Assembly (NCBI GenBank): GCA_934525405.1
Contig: CAKSZF010000003.1
Coordinates: 1 to 64,000 of the forward strand
Length of the DNA stretch: 64,000 nucleotides
Direction: 5' to 3'
DNA from: an uncultured Faecalibacterium sp.
Lineage (GTDB): Bacteria; Bacillota; Clostridia; Oscillospirales; Ruminococcaceae
The notes under the pieces were generated by a model that saw nothing but the letters and a program-made list of their open reading frames with translations, did no database searches and was not told where the DNA came from. Position numbers and translations under genes: made by a program. Below are positions 7,906-15,453 of the stretch, piece by piece. Position 1 is the first letter of the stretch. Each line of letters starts with the position of its first letter.

Positions 7906-8018
7906 CATCCGTAGGAACAAAGGAAAACAACTTGCGTGTCCATCTTCCCCCAATAGTATACCACAATCGGGGAGAGAGGGCAAAGCATAGGTTTTCACAA
8001 CATCCAGAAAGGAATCCC

Positions 8019-8363
8019 ATGAAAAAGAAAAAAGGCCACCAGCGTTCCCGCTTGCGTGTTGACCCGTTCAACCTGTTGCAGCAGCTTTGTGAGCATGATT
8101 GTACACTATCCGAACTGCAACAGCGTACAGGCTTTGACCCAGCGGAAATTAAGCCATTACGCGCCGCCGGGAAAATCCATCTTTATACACTGAATCGCAT
8201 TGCCGCCGGGCTGGATGTTTCGCCCAACTCCCTGTTAATTACAGCAACTAGCCCTTGGAAGGCATACCATGGGGACTATGCAAATCAGACTTGTGGATTT
8301 TCTGACGCTTTCAACGTCCTTGCTGATTACAGCCCTTATGACCTTGGGCCGCTGTTCAAGTAA
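8019..8363 (+). CDS. Helix-turn-helix-like hypothetical protein
   Basis: 114 residues from the ATG at 8019, AGAAAGGA 6 nt upstream. A basic start (MKKKKGHQRSRLRVDPFN) leads into NLLQQLCEHDCTLSELQQRTGF and KIHLYTLNRIAAGLDVSPNSL, which reads as an XRE-like DNA-binding domain with a shortened recognition region. The last 35 residues (DYANQTCGFSDAFNVLADYS) are unassigned. It is the last gene of the rightward operon; a strong terminator follows at 8373. Confidence 0.6.
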   Translation: MKKKKGHQRSRLRVDPFNLLQQLCEHDCTLSELQQRTGFDPAEIKPLRAAGKIHLYTLNRIAAGLDVSPNSLLITATSPWKAYHGDYANQTCGFSDAFNVLADYSPYDLGPLFK

Positions 8364-8372
8364 TTGACATCC

Positions 8373-8416
8373 AAAGCCGCCGCCCCTCTGAGCTATAAAG
8401 GGCAGGCGGCTTTTTT
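8373..8416 (+). terminator. Terminator of the element's rightward operon
   Basis: Stem AAAGCCGCC (8373-8381) with GGCGGCTTT, then a run of T. It lies directly after the stop at 8363. Confidence 0.85.
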
Positions 8417-8661
8417 GACCCCCGGCAGATTTTTCACGGCCATTTTTTGCGGAAGTGAAAAAAATCCCTGCCGTCTAAAATTATTTCACGCTTCTGGACC
8501 CGCATAGTTTTCAAAAGAGCGCCCCAGTACCTTAACGCCTTGGGGAAGATCATCCCGTAGTGCAACCGCTACGCCGAGTGGAAAATCAATAAAATGACAC
8601 AAAATAGCACAATGCACTCATATCGTTACACTATGGCTACACTCAAACGTCCGGTTCTGCA

Positions 8662-8842
8662 TGGTTTTGTTATCATTCTTGCGCGATAGGCCCCGCCTGT
8701 TTTCTCGCTTCCCGCCTTGCTTTTTTGCTTGTACTGCGCCCTTGCTCTGCTGTATTCGCAAGTTTGTTTTTCTGGCGGGGTTTCAACACTTGCGGAAATG
8801 GTTTTCATGCGCACATTGTAGCCGTTGCCCCCTAGCCGCTGG
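8662..8842 (+). repeat. Diverged direct repeat, copy 1
   Basis: Shares with 9020-9199 the ordered blocks GTTTTGT.ATCAT, CCTGTTTTCT, ATTCGCAAGTT.GTTTTTC, CTTGCGGAA and GTTT-CAT.TGCGC, separated by diverged sequence of similar length. A 20-bp piece (8699-8718) also occurs outside the element at 12119-12138. Confidence 0.55.
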
Positions 8843-9019
8843 ATATGATCGGGCAGGCTGTGGCAATCATCCGCCGCCGCTGTGCATATCGCCCCAATTG
8901 GAATGTGCTGCCCCGGTTTATCTGTTCCGCCGGGTGGTGTGTATAGTCCGCTGAATAGAGCCGCCTATACTCTGCATTGTCACTATGTAATGACGCTTTG
9001 TCCCTTGCTTGCCGCCGGG

Positions 9020-9199
9020 TGTTTTGTAATCATGTCGGGTACAGTATGCGCCGTCCTGTTTTCTGGCTGTGTGCCTTGTCTTTTTGCCTGTGACATTCTT
9101 TTGCCCTGATCTATTCGCAAGTTGTTTTTCCATGGAACTTTTCGGGCTTGCGGAAGCTGTTTCATTTGCGCGCGCATAGCCCGCCCCTCTGCCTGCTGA
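9020..9199 (+). repeat. Diverged direct repeat, copy 2
   Basis: Second copy of the 8662-8842 unit, with block order and spacing kept but many substitutions. Confidence 0.55.
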
Positions 9200-9596
9200 A
9201 TGCACCTATGCAAAGAAAAATATTTCCGCGTACTTTTATTTGACATATTGAACAATTGCAAGCTGAAACTTTCCACATTTTACACACAAGAATCTTTCAT
9301 CACAAAAACGATTTAATTTCATCAAACATTCGGCCCGGCTGAACGCCGCCCCATCTGTCCATAGCTCGCCGGGAAAATCTGATGCAAGCCACGGCACCCC
9401 ACGACACAGGACGGCACTCCATGGCACCAGATGCAAAGAGATTCCACGCTGTACCGAATAGCCGAAAAGATTCCCGTTCATCAATGCTGCATCCCGCTGC
9501 ACCGTCGCCCACGTTTGGCCCTCTTGAAATATAGCCCTCTCCATGGTTTAATGCAGGCACACAGAGAGCGACACACATCGACCAGAAGGAAAAGAG

Positions 9597-9839
9597 GTGC
9601 ATTGCTTGAACAATACGATCCGCTACCCGAACATGGGCACCGTAAAACAGGCCGCTGAAATTTACGGACTGTCACCCCACTATATCCGGCGGCTTTGCAA
9701 GACCGGCAAAGTCCGGTATGTGAATGCCGGGCGCGGCTGGCTTGTGAATCTGGACAGCCTAGCCCGGTACTTTGAGCAGGGCGACCCGGTCCCGGCAGAG
9801 CAAAGTCAGACCGCCCACGGCATCCGACAAATTGGATGA
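9597..9839 (+). CDS. Excisionase-like DNA-binding protein, copy 2
   Basis: 80 residues if read from the GTG at 9597 (an in-frame TTG at 9606 is an alternative; AAGGAAAAGAGG lies upstream of both). The core YPNMGTVKQAAEIYGLSPHY, IRRLCKTGKVRYVNAGRGW and LVNLDSLARYFEQGDPVPAE is nearly identical to the gene at 6099, while the ends differ. It stands alone, 1.2 kb from the main operon and facing the structured non-coding tract that leads to attR. One of the two may work at each end of the element, or one may be a regulator; this is inference. Confidence 0.75.
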   Translation: MHCLNNTIRYPNMGTVKQAAEIYGLSPHYIRRLCKTGKVRYVNAGRGWLVNLDSLARYFEQGDPVPAEQSQTAHGIRQIG

Positions 9840-10774
9840 TGGACACACCCGGGAGCACACCGAGAACGTACACCCCGCCCGGCGGCGAGGTGTAACACAC
9901 TAGACTTTCACGGAAAGTCGTGTGCTCTTGCAGAGGGCCTAGCACTTGCAAGCAGGGCAGACGTTTATACAAACGCTGCTCTTGCAAGCAATGGCCCTGT
10001 ACATACACGGCCCCTTGCGTTGCAAGGACTTGTTGGGAAGAATCCCAAACCCACATAGCCGCCCCGCTCTGGCAGCGCCGCAGCACGCACCCGGCCCGCG
10101 CTCTGATGCACGCAGCCAACGTACCCCGCCGGGGGAGATCATGCACAGATTAGCAGCACCACACCCCGCCGCAGCACCGGCAACAGAACGCCCAGCACTA
10201 CCCGCACACCTACGATCAGACCGCCCGGCGGCAACCCGGACACACGCAGCACACACCCACACAGCCCAGATCAGACACCCAGCCGCCCACGCTGGAAGCT
10301 GTGCAGCACCCGCAGCCCCACACGATCAGGCCCCCAGACAGCACGAAAGCCCGCCCGACTATCAAGCCGGACAGGCTTTTTCTTTTGCATGATGGAGCCG
10401 GACGCCGCCCGCATTGCCCGCTGCATCCATATTCCGCCGGGGAGATCAGCCACAGATCAGGCAAGGAGAGAACCACCAGCACGACCACAGCCCCGCACCC
10501 AACAAGAGCGGGCCCGCACTGGAAGCCGACCGCAGACCCCGCCGGGAGTAGCAACCACCACGCCCACGATCAGACCGCCTACGCACCAGCAGCCAGACCG
10601 GTACATGCTGCACCCGTCCTTGTGATGGGACCCCCCCGGCGGACACTGCCCAACACACAGTAAGCCGCACCCAGACCGCCCGCAAATTTCGCAGCCTGAA
10701 CCGCCCCGCCCACACCGCCGGGCATCAGAAGCAAGGCACAGCGTAAGGCACACGGCAAGGTATTTTTTCAAGAG
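9840..10774. other. C-rich, structured non-coding tract before attR
   Basis: About 0.9 kb strongly enriched in C and A on the plus strand, with no supported gene. Positions 9896-10050 hold a chain of hairpins: GACTTTC/GAAAGTC near 9904, a GCAG-CGTTT/AAACG-CTGC stem near 9957-9980, TTGGGA/TCCCAA near 10030, and four TTGCAAG-like words. The octamer CCGCCGGG or its complement recurs at 9878, 10126, 10224, 10434, 10539, 10635 and 10715, and CCGGGGGAGATCA-like segments occur at 10130 and 10435. Candidate roles are a transfer or replication origin, a packaging site or a long RNA. Confidence 0.45.
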
Positions 10775-10800
10775 TAAGGCACAAATAAGGCACATTCTGG
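10775..10800 (+). repeat. Candidate integrase arm-binding site, right end
   Basis: Differs at one position from 2483-2508 and has the same orientation. A further TAAGGCAC lies at 10744. Confidence 0.6.
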
Positions 10801-10875
10801 CGGTTTCGCGCCCCTTGTAAAACAGAAAAACCCACGATTTGCACCGCATTTTCAACGGTAAATCGTGAGCTTTTC

Positions 10876-10922
10876 TTTGGTGCGCTCGAGGGAACTCGAA
10901 TCCCTGGCCCTCTGATTAAAAG
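10876..10922. other. attR, within the intact tRNA-Lys gene
   Basis: The right copy of the 47-bp repeat. Its right edge falls at tRNA position 32, so integration left the tRNA gene complete here. Confidence 0.92.
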
Positions 10923-10953
10923 TCAGATGCTCTACCGGCTGAGCTACGAGCGC
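10878..10953 (-). tRNA. tRNA-Lys (anticodon TTT)
   Basis: 76 nt with encoded CCA. Acceptor stem GCGCTCG pairs with CGAGCGC, followed by T8 A9 G10; the D arm AGCTCAGCCGGTAGAGC, the anticodon loop CTTTTAA and the T arm GGATTCGAGTTCC are all present. Its 3' part is the attachment site of the element to its left. Confidence 0.95.
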
Positions 10954-11045
10954 ATATTCTGCGGCAAAACAATACCGCCGAATAATATTACCACAATTGG
11001 CTGCAAAATGCAAGAGCAGCGCTCAAAAAAGCGGAAATTTCAATT

Positions 11046-11287
11046 TTATGCCCAAAAGACTTCCTCAAAAAACTTTTGCGCCCGGCGCTGCAGCAGCTCC
11101 ATCAGCAGGCCAGTATAGATGCTGACCATCGAGGGCGTCTCGCCCAGATCCATCGCCTTGCGCTGGGACAGGTCAGCTCCGCATCAAACGCCATGGAGGC
11201 GTAGGTATAGCTGGCACCGGTGGCGGCATAGACCAGTTTGGACAGCAACGTGCCGGAACGGGTGAGCAGGATGTAGATGGCTTTCAT
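11046..11287 (-). pseudogene. Frameshifted or fused short gene
   Basis: The ATG at 11287 (AAGGGAAA upstream) gives MKAIYILLTRSGTLLSKLVY and ATGASYTYASMAFDAEL, a start typical of a Clostridia protein with a papain-like or NlpC-like fold. Near 11165 the frame breaks; the other frame continues LSQRKAMDLGETPSMVSIYT and ends LLQRRAQKFFEEVFWA with a stop at 11046. The two halves look like parts of different genes joined by a deletion. Not functional as read. Confidence 0.55.
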
Positions 11288-11504
11288 GGCAGTTTCCCTT
11301 ATGTCAGCCCCCGGCAAAGGGGGAAAAGTATCATCTATATAGAGAACCAGTATAGCATAAGTAAGGTCCCTTTATCACTAAAACGTTTCTTCTGGCCAAA
11401 ATATTGCAAAAAAGGGCAAAAACAGCAACCCAAAGCGGTTTTCAAAGCTCTGGGCTGCTGTTTCTCACAAGTTTTTCAAGCCGTCAGCGGCTCCGGGGAA
11501 CAGT

Positions 11505-11891
11505 TTACCAACCGTGGCACTCTCTGCTTGTCTCGCCGCTGCGAACATCCCATGCAGGGGATTTGTAGCCGCATCCACGGCAGACTTCCTGATAGATGCA
11601 ATACTTATAGTATACCGCATCGGTTCCTGCGGTCTTATGGATGCAGGGTTCCTGGTAGGGTCCGGCCTCGTATTCGCTGATCTTCTGAATGTAGACACGC
11701 ATTTCGCCGCACTTTGCACACTCGCTGCTCCTGGCAGGAACCGGCTCTGCCTCCTCCAAGGCCTCCTCGGACGCGGAAGCCGCCGTTTCTTCCAATGGAT
11801 CATCGTCATAGCTTTCTGCATCCGCAAAGCCTACCAGGCAAAGGGTCAGGGCCAAAACCATGGCCAGCAGGATCGGGGCGATCTTTTTCAT
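11505..11891 (-). CDS. Secreted cysteine-containing hypothetical protein
   Basis: 128 residues from the ATG at 11891 (AGAGGAAG upstream). The signal peptide is clear: MKKIAPILLAMVLALTLC followed by LVGFADA, with cleavage after about residue 25. The mature part starts with an acidic Ser/Glu/Ala-rich linker, then a small domain with paired cysteines (ECAKCGEMRVYI, YCIYQEVCRGCGYKSP), suggesting zinc or disulfides. It has its own promoter at 11956-11983. Function unknown. Confidence 0.65.
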   Translation of the reverse strand: MKKIAPILLAMVLALTLCLVGFADAESYDDDPLEETAASASEEALEEAEPVPARSSECAKCGEMRVYIQKISEYEAGPYQEPCIHKTAGTDAVYYKYCIYQEVCRGCGYKSPAWDVRSGETSRECHGW

Positions 11892-11955
11892 AGAAAAGCA
11901 CTTCCTCTCTTTCGGCATGTTGGTTTCTGTTTCTCGGAGAGTCCTTTCTAGCTTT

Positions 11956-11983
11956 ATTGTACCATACCGCTTTATTTTTTCAA
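11956..11983 (-). promoter_or_regulatory. Promoter of the secreted Cys protein
   Basis: On the minus strand TTGAAA (11983-11978), a 16-bp spacer and TACAAT (11961-11956) with a TGG extension. Confidence 0.6.
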
Positions 11984-12118
11984 CTATTATCTTATTTTTT
12001 ATGCTCATTTACATTTTCTCAGTCTTGCACCAAAGAGCTGTCTGCTGTGTTTTTTGCCCCACCGGGGCCGGGGGTCCCACCTTGCATCCCGGTTTGTCAA
12101 ACTTTTATCAAAATGTCG

Positions 12119-12138
12119 GTTTTCTCGCTTCCCGCCTT
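12119..12138 (+). repeat. 20-bp match to the tRNA-Lys element repeat
   Basis: Identical to 8699-8718, and weaker similarity continues for about 30 bp. The surrounding gap 11990-12242 otherwise holds no gene that I can support. Confidence 0.5.
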
Positions 12139-12242
12139 ATTTTTCATGGTCTGCGTCCTTGCAGGGCTTCGTGAAATTACTTTGTGCGGGAAAGCCTGTT
12201 TATGAAATTTGTTTCTTTTTTGCAAACAGAACCTTCCATTTA

Positions 12243-12270
12243 TTGCTTTTGGAAAGCTTTTGTGTATAAT
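12243..12270 (+). promoter_or_regulatory. Promoter of pckA
   Basis: TTGCTT (12243-12248), 16-bp spacer, TATAAT (12265-12270). It predicts a 5' untranslated leader of about 125 nt, long enough for post-transcriptional control, but I see no known riboswitch. Confidence 0.65.
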
Positions 12271-12400
12271 GGTAGACAGGAGAATTTGCACTGCATCGTT
12301 CTGTGCTGTCTCCCCCTTATGCGGTGTCCGTACCATAAATGGCGCTGCATCTCCTACACAGAGTTATGTAAGGATCAAACGAAAGTAGAGGTACGCAAAT

Positions 12401-14005
12401 ATGGCAAAGTTGGATCTTACCAAGTATGGCATCACCGGCACGACTGAAGTCGTGCACAACCCCTCCTACGAGCAGCTGTTCGCAGAGGAGACCAAGCCCG
12501 AGCTGGAAGGCTACGAGAAGGGTCACGTCAGCGAGCTGGGCGCTGTGAACGTGATGACCGGTATCTACACCGGCCGTTCTCCCAAGGACAAGTTCATCGT
12601 GATGGACGAGAACTCCAAGGACACCGTGTGGTGGACCAGCGATGAGTACAAGAACGACAACCACCCCGCTTCTCAGGAGGCTTGGAAGGCTGTCAAGGAG
12701 ATCGCTCAGAAGGAGCTGTCCAACAAGCGCCTGTACGTCGTGGATGCTTTCTGCGGCGCCAACAAGGACACCCGCATGGCAGTGCGTTTCATCGTGGAAG
12801 TGGCCTGGCAGGCACACTTCGTTACCAATATGTTCATCCGTCCCACCGCTGAGGAGCTGGAGAACTTCGAGCCTGATTTCGTTGTTTACAACGCTTCCAA
12901 GGCTAAGGTCGAGAACTACAAGGATCTGGGCCTGAACTCCGAGACTGCTGTGCTGTTCAACATCACCAGCAAGGAGCAGGTCATCGTCAACACCTGGTAC
13001 GGCGGCGAGATGAAGAAGGGTATGTTCTCCATGATGAACTACTTCCTGCCGCTGAAGGGCATTGCTTCCATGCACTGCTCTGCCAACACCGACAAGAACG
13101 GCGAGAACACCGCCATCTTCTTCGGCCTGTCCGGCACCGGCAAGACCACCCTGTCCACCGATCCCAAGCGTCTGCTGATCGGCGATGACGAGCACGGCTG
13201 GGACGACAACGGCGTGTTCAACTTCGAGGGCGGCTGCTACGCTAAGGTCATCAACCTGGATAAGGAGTCCGAGCCCGATATCTACAACGCCATCAAGCGC
13301 AACGCTCTGCTGGAGAACGTCACTCTGGATGCCGAGGGTCACATCGACTTCGCTGACAAGTCTGTCACCGAGAACACCCGTGTGTCCTACCCCATCAACC
13401 ACATCCAGAACATCGTGCGTCCCGTTTCTTCTGCTCCCGCAGCAAAGAACGTGATCTTCCTGTCTGCTGACGCCTTCGGCGTTCTGCCCCCGGTCTCCAT
13501 CCTGACCCCGGAGCAGACCCAGTACTACTTCCTGTCCGGCTTTACCGCAAAGCTGGCAGGCACCGAGCGCGGCATCACCGAGCCCACCCCCACCTTCTCC
13601 GCTTGCTTCGGTCAGGCTTTCCTGGAGCTGCACCCCACCAAGTACGCTGAGGAGCTGGTCAAGAAGATGAAGGCCAGCGGCGCAAAGGCTTATCTGGTCA
13701 ACACCGGCTGGAACGGCACCGGCAAGCGCATCTCCATCAAGGATACCCGCGGCATCATCGACGCCATCCTGAGCGGTGCCATCAACGAGGCTCCCACCAA
13801 GAAGATCCCCTACTTCGACTTTGAGGTCCCCACCGCTCTGCCCGGTGTTGACCCCGCCATCCTCGATCCCCGCGACACCTACGCAGATGCCGCTCAGTGG
13901 GAAGAGAAGGCAAAGGATCTGGCTGGCCGCTTCGTGAAGAACTTTGCTAAGTACGAGGGCAACGAGCACGGCAAGGCTCTGGTCTCCGCAGGCCCCCAGC
14001 TGTAA
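12401..14005 (+). CDS. pckA: Phosphoenolpyruvate carboxykinase (ATP)
   Basis: 534 residues, the usual length of the ATP-dependent enzyme. It interconverts oxaloacetate plus ATP with PEP, CO2 and ADP in the cytoplasm; in gut anaerobes the direction is often PEP carboxylation to feed oxaloacetate. Visible motifs: [10 protein letters not shown] near the N terminus, the kinase-1a P-loop [11 protein letters not shown] (about residues 243-253), kinase-2 LIGDDEHGW, and [17 protein letters not shown] late in the chain. Codon use is strongly biased to C-ending codons, as for a highly expressed gene. It has its own promoter and a strong terminator at 14045, so it is monocistronic. Confidence 0.97.
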   Translation: MAKLDLTKYGITGTTEVVHNPSYEQLFAEETKPELEGYEKGHVSELGAVNVMTGIYTGRSPKDKFIVMDENSKDTVWWTSDEYKNDNHPASQEAWKAVKEIAQKELSNKRLYVVDAFCGANKDTRMAVRFIVEVAWQAHFVTNMFIRPTAEELENFEPDFVVYNASKAKVENYKDLGLNSETAVLFNITSKEQVIVNTWYGGEMKKGMFSMMNYFLPLKGIASMHCSANTDKNGENTAIFFGLSGTGKTTLSTDPKRLLIGDDEHGWDDNGVFNFEGGCYAKVINLDKESEPDIYNAIKRNALLENVTLDAEGHIDFADKSVTENTRVSYPINHIQNIVRPVSSAPAAKNVIFLSADAFGVLPPVSILTPEQTQYYFLSGFTAKLAGTERGITEPTPTFSACFGQAFLELHPTKYAEELVKKMKASGAKAYLVNTGWNGTGKRISIKDTRGIIDAILSGAINEAPTKKIPYFDFEVPTALPGVDPAILDPRDTYADAAQWEEKAKDLAGRFVKNFAKYEGNEHGKALVSAGPQL

Positions 14006-14044
14006 GCTGAATCCCGCATTTTTCTTCTGAACTCCATATAAAAT

Positions 14045-14092
14045 AAGCGCCCGCCCCGTGGTTCTGCTCGAACCATAGGGCGGGCGCTTTGC
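14045..14092 (+). terminator. Terminator of pckA
   Basis: Stem AAGCGCCCGCCC with GGGCGGGCGCTT, followed by TTGCTGTTT, 40 nt after the pckA stop. Confidence 0.88.
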
Positions 14093-14145
14093 TGTTTACA
14101 TTCAAGCTATCCAAACACTTTTTGTCCGGGTAAACAGAGCATCGA

Positions 14146-14174
14146 TTGCGTTTTGCGCGGCCTTATGCTATGCT
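14146..14174 (+). promoter_or_regulatory. Promoter of the XRE-membrane regulator
   Basis: TTGCGT (14146-14151), 17-bp spacer, TATGCT (14169-14174), 22 bp before the start codon. Confidence 0.6.
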
Positions 14175-14195
14175 TTTTCCAAGGGAGTTGATAAA

Positions 14196-14858
14196 ATGGA
14201 TGCCAGAACTTTCGGAAATTATCTGAGCCGGATGCGCAAAGCGCAAGGGCTGACACAGGCTGAGCTGGCCGAACAGCTGCACGTTACCGACAAGGCTGTC
14301 AGCCGCTGGGAGCGGGGCATCGGTCTGCCGGATATCAACACCCTGGAACCGCTGGCAGATGCGCTGGGGCTGACCCTTGCCGACCTTATGCACTGCCGTG
14401 CCCCGGAAGAAGCCGATGCCGCACCGACCATCCAGCTGGAAGATTTCTTTACCATGCTGCGCCGACAGCACACCGTAGATTGGCATTCCGTGCGCACCGC
14501 CCTGCTTGGGCTGAGCATTGCACTTGCCTTGTGGGGCGTTTTGGCTTGTCCCGGCACCATTGCGGTGCACTGGTATGGTCTTGGCGATGGTTCTTTTCGG
14601 GCAGATGGCTGGATGCATTCTCTCGTCATTTTCCCGTTGTGTGCAGGCATTGAATTTTTATCGCTGGAGATCTGGAACAGCTTTGAACAGACAGGCTATT
14701 ATCGCCGCAGGGGTGAGACCAATCTTTTCATCATCCACGCCATGTCTTTCGGCACGCGTTCTGCCAGATGGATGAAAGTTGTGCTGGATCTTTTGTTTTT
14801 CTTTTGCTTTGGTTTTGTGATTCCATTTGTAGAAGCGTGGATGATTTTTTTGAATTGA
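14196..14858 (+). CDS. XRE-family regulator with C-terminal membrane segments
   Basis: 220 residues. Residues 1-65 are a helix-turn-helix (LSRMRKAQGLTQAELAEQLH, VTDKAVSRWERGIGLPDINT, LEPLADALGLTLADLMH). A linker is followed by hydrophobic segments: ALLGLSIALALWGVLACPG (about 101-119), SLVIFPLCAGIEFLSLEI (about 144-161) and a final VVLDLLFFFCFGFVIPFV. Such membrane-anchored XRE proteins are common in Clostridia, probably sensing membrane state or partner proteins; targets unknown. It converges with trxA on a shared hairpin terminator. Confidence 0.8.
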   Translation: MDARTFGNYLSRMRKAQGLTQAELAEQLHVTDKAVSRWERGIGLPDINTLEPLADALGLTLADLMHCRAPEEADAAPTIQLEDFFTMLRRQHTVDWHSVRTALLGLSIALALWGVLACPGTIAVHWYGLGDGSFRADGWMHSLVIFPLCAGIEFLSLEIWNSFEQTGYYRRRGETNLFIIHAMSFGTRSARWMKVVLDLLFFFCFGFVIPFVEAWMIFLN

Positions 14859-14882
14859 TGCCAACCATTTCCGTAAAAAAGA

Positions 14883-14914
14883 GACAGCGGAACGCCCGCA
14901 GGCGTTCCGCTGTC
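14883..14914. terminator. Bidirectional terminator between the XRE gene and trxA
   Basis: GACAGCGGAACGCC pairs perfectly with GGCGTTCCGCTGTC around a CGCA-type loop; A-rich on the left flank. Confidence 0.8.
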
Positions 14915-14933
14915 CCAAGTTCAAAACGATAGT

Positions 14934-15242
14934 TTAGCCCAGCAGCTCCAGCACACCGGCCTTGGGGCGGGCACCCACGGCCTGACGCACCAGCTTGCCC
15001 TGCTCGAACACCAGCAGGGTGGGGATGCTCATCACCCCGAACTGCGCCGCCAAATCCGGCTGCTCGTCCACGTTCACCTTGCCCACCTTTACATCGGTGC
15101 GCTCCTCGGCTACCTCGTCCACCACGGGGCTCAGCATCCGGCAGGGGCCGCACCAGCTGGCCCAGAAGTCCAGCAGAACGGGCTTTTCGCTGTGGAGCAC
15201 TTCCTGTGCAAAGTTTTCCTTGGTAATGTTGATGACTGCCAT
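14934..15242 (-). CDS. trxA: Thioredoxin
   Basis: 102 residues, normal thioredoxin length. The active site WCGPC is at residues 30-34 after LLDFWAS. The cis-Pro motif MSIPTLLVFEQGK is present. It reduces protein disulfides in the cytoplasm with thioredoxin reductase, which is not in the window. AGGAGGG lies 8 nt before the ATG. Transcribed alone, towards the shared terminator at 14883. Confidence 0.96.
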   Translation of the reverse strand: MAVINITKENFAQEVLHSEKPVLLDFWASWCGPCRMLSPVVDEVAEERTDVKVGKVNVDEQPDLAAQFGVMSIPTLLVFEQGKLVRQAVGARPKAGVLELLG

Positions 15243-15336
15243 ATTTTTTCCCTCCTGAATGGGTGTTGTGTTTTACTGACACCATCAGTATACCCCATAC
15301 GCAGCCCGCTTTTCCGTGACCGGGTCACGCAGACGC

Positions 15337-15377
15337 AAAAAACAGCCGCTCCGGGCACACCCGGAGCGGCTGTTTTT
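15337..15377 (-). terminator. Terminator of the dehydratase-gntP operon
   Basis: AACAGCCGCTCCGGG pairs with CCCGGAGCGGCTGTT; A run on the left (T run on the minus strand). It lies about 80 bp beyond the gntP stop. Confidence 0.85.
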
Positions 15378-15453
15378 GAAGGAGGTAATGAGGTAAATGA
15401 ATAAGGGGATATCTCCCAACGCTTATCCCGGGGTGCAGGCCCCGGACAGGCGC

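Larger units (their letters stand above)
8417..9596. other. Long stretch without a convincing gene
   Basis: About 1.2 kb with no ORF that has a ribosome site and protein-like composition. It is pyrimidine-rich on the plus strand and contains two diverged direct repeats of about 180 bp (8662-8842 and 9020-9199). On the minus strand both repeats can be read as short basic ORFs, but in poorly conserved frames. It may hold decayed genes, a structured RNA or a cis-acting site. Confidence 0.5.
2329..10922. mobile_element. Integrative element in tRNA-Lys(TTT), about 8.6 kb
   Basis: Bounded by 47-bp perfect direct repeats (2329-2375 and 10876-10922) that match the tRNA-Lys gene from the 3' CCA to the anticodon loop. 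A tyrosine integrase sits next to the left repeat, and both ends carry a shared 26-bp repeat that looks like integrase arm sites. Cargo: MNT-HEPN fusion, repressor/Cro-like switch, two excisionase-like genes, a DUF6291-type protein, several small ORFs and more than 2 kb of non-coding DNA. No relaxase, type IV secretion, capsid or terminase gene is visible, so it probably moves with help from another element, or through an unrecognised mechanism. Confidence 0.9.

Noticed and set aside
9939..10855. Several overlapping ORFs of 60-148 codons in the C-rich tract
   Set aside because: Low-complexity translations in all frames (Ala/Pro/His/Thr or Gly/Cys/Ser), no ribosome sites, no preferred frame.
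12271..12400. Riboswitch in the pckA leader
   Set aside because: The leader is long enough, but I could not find a recognisable aptamer or a terminator/antiterminator pair.
12317..13969. 550-codon frame opposite pckA
   Set aside because: It is the antisense shadow of a strongly codon-biased gene; the translation is Val/Gly/Leu/Asp repeat-like, with no ribosome site.
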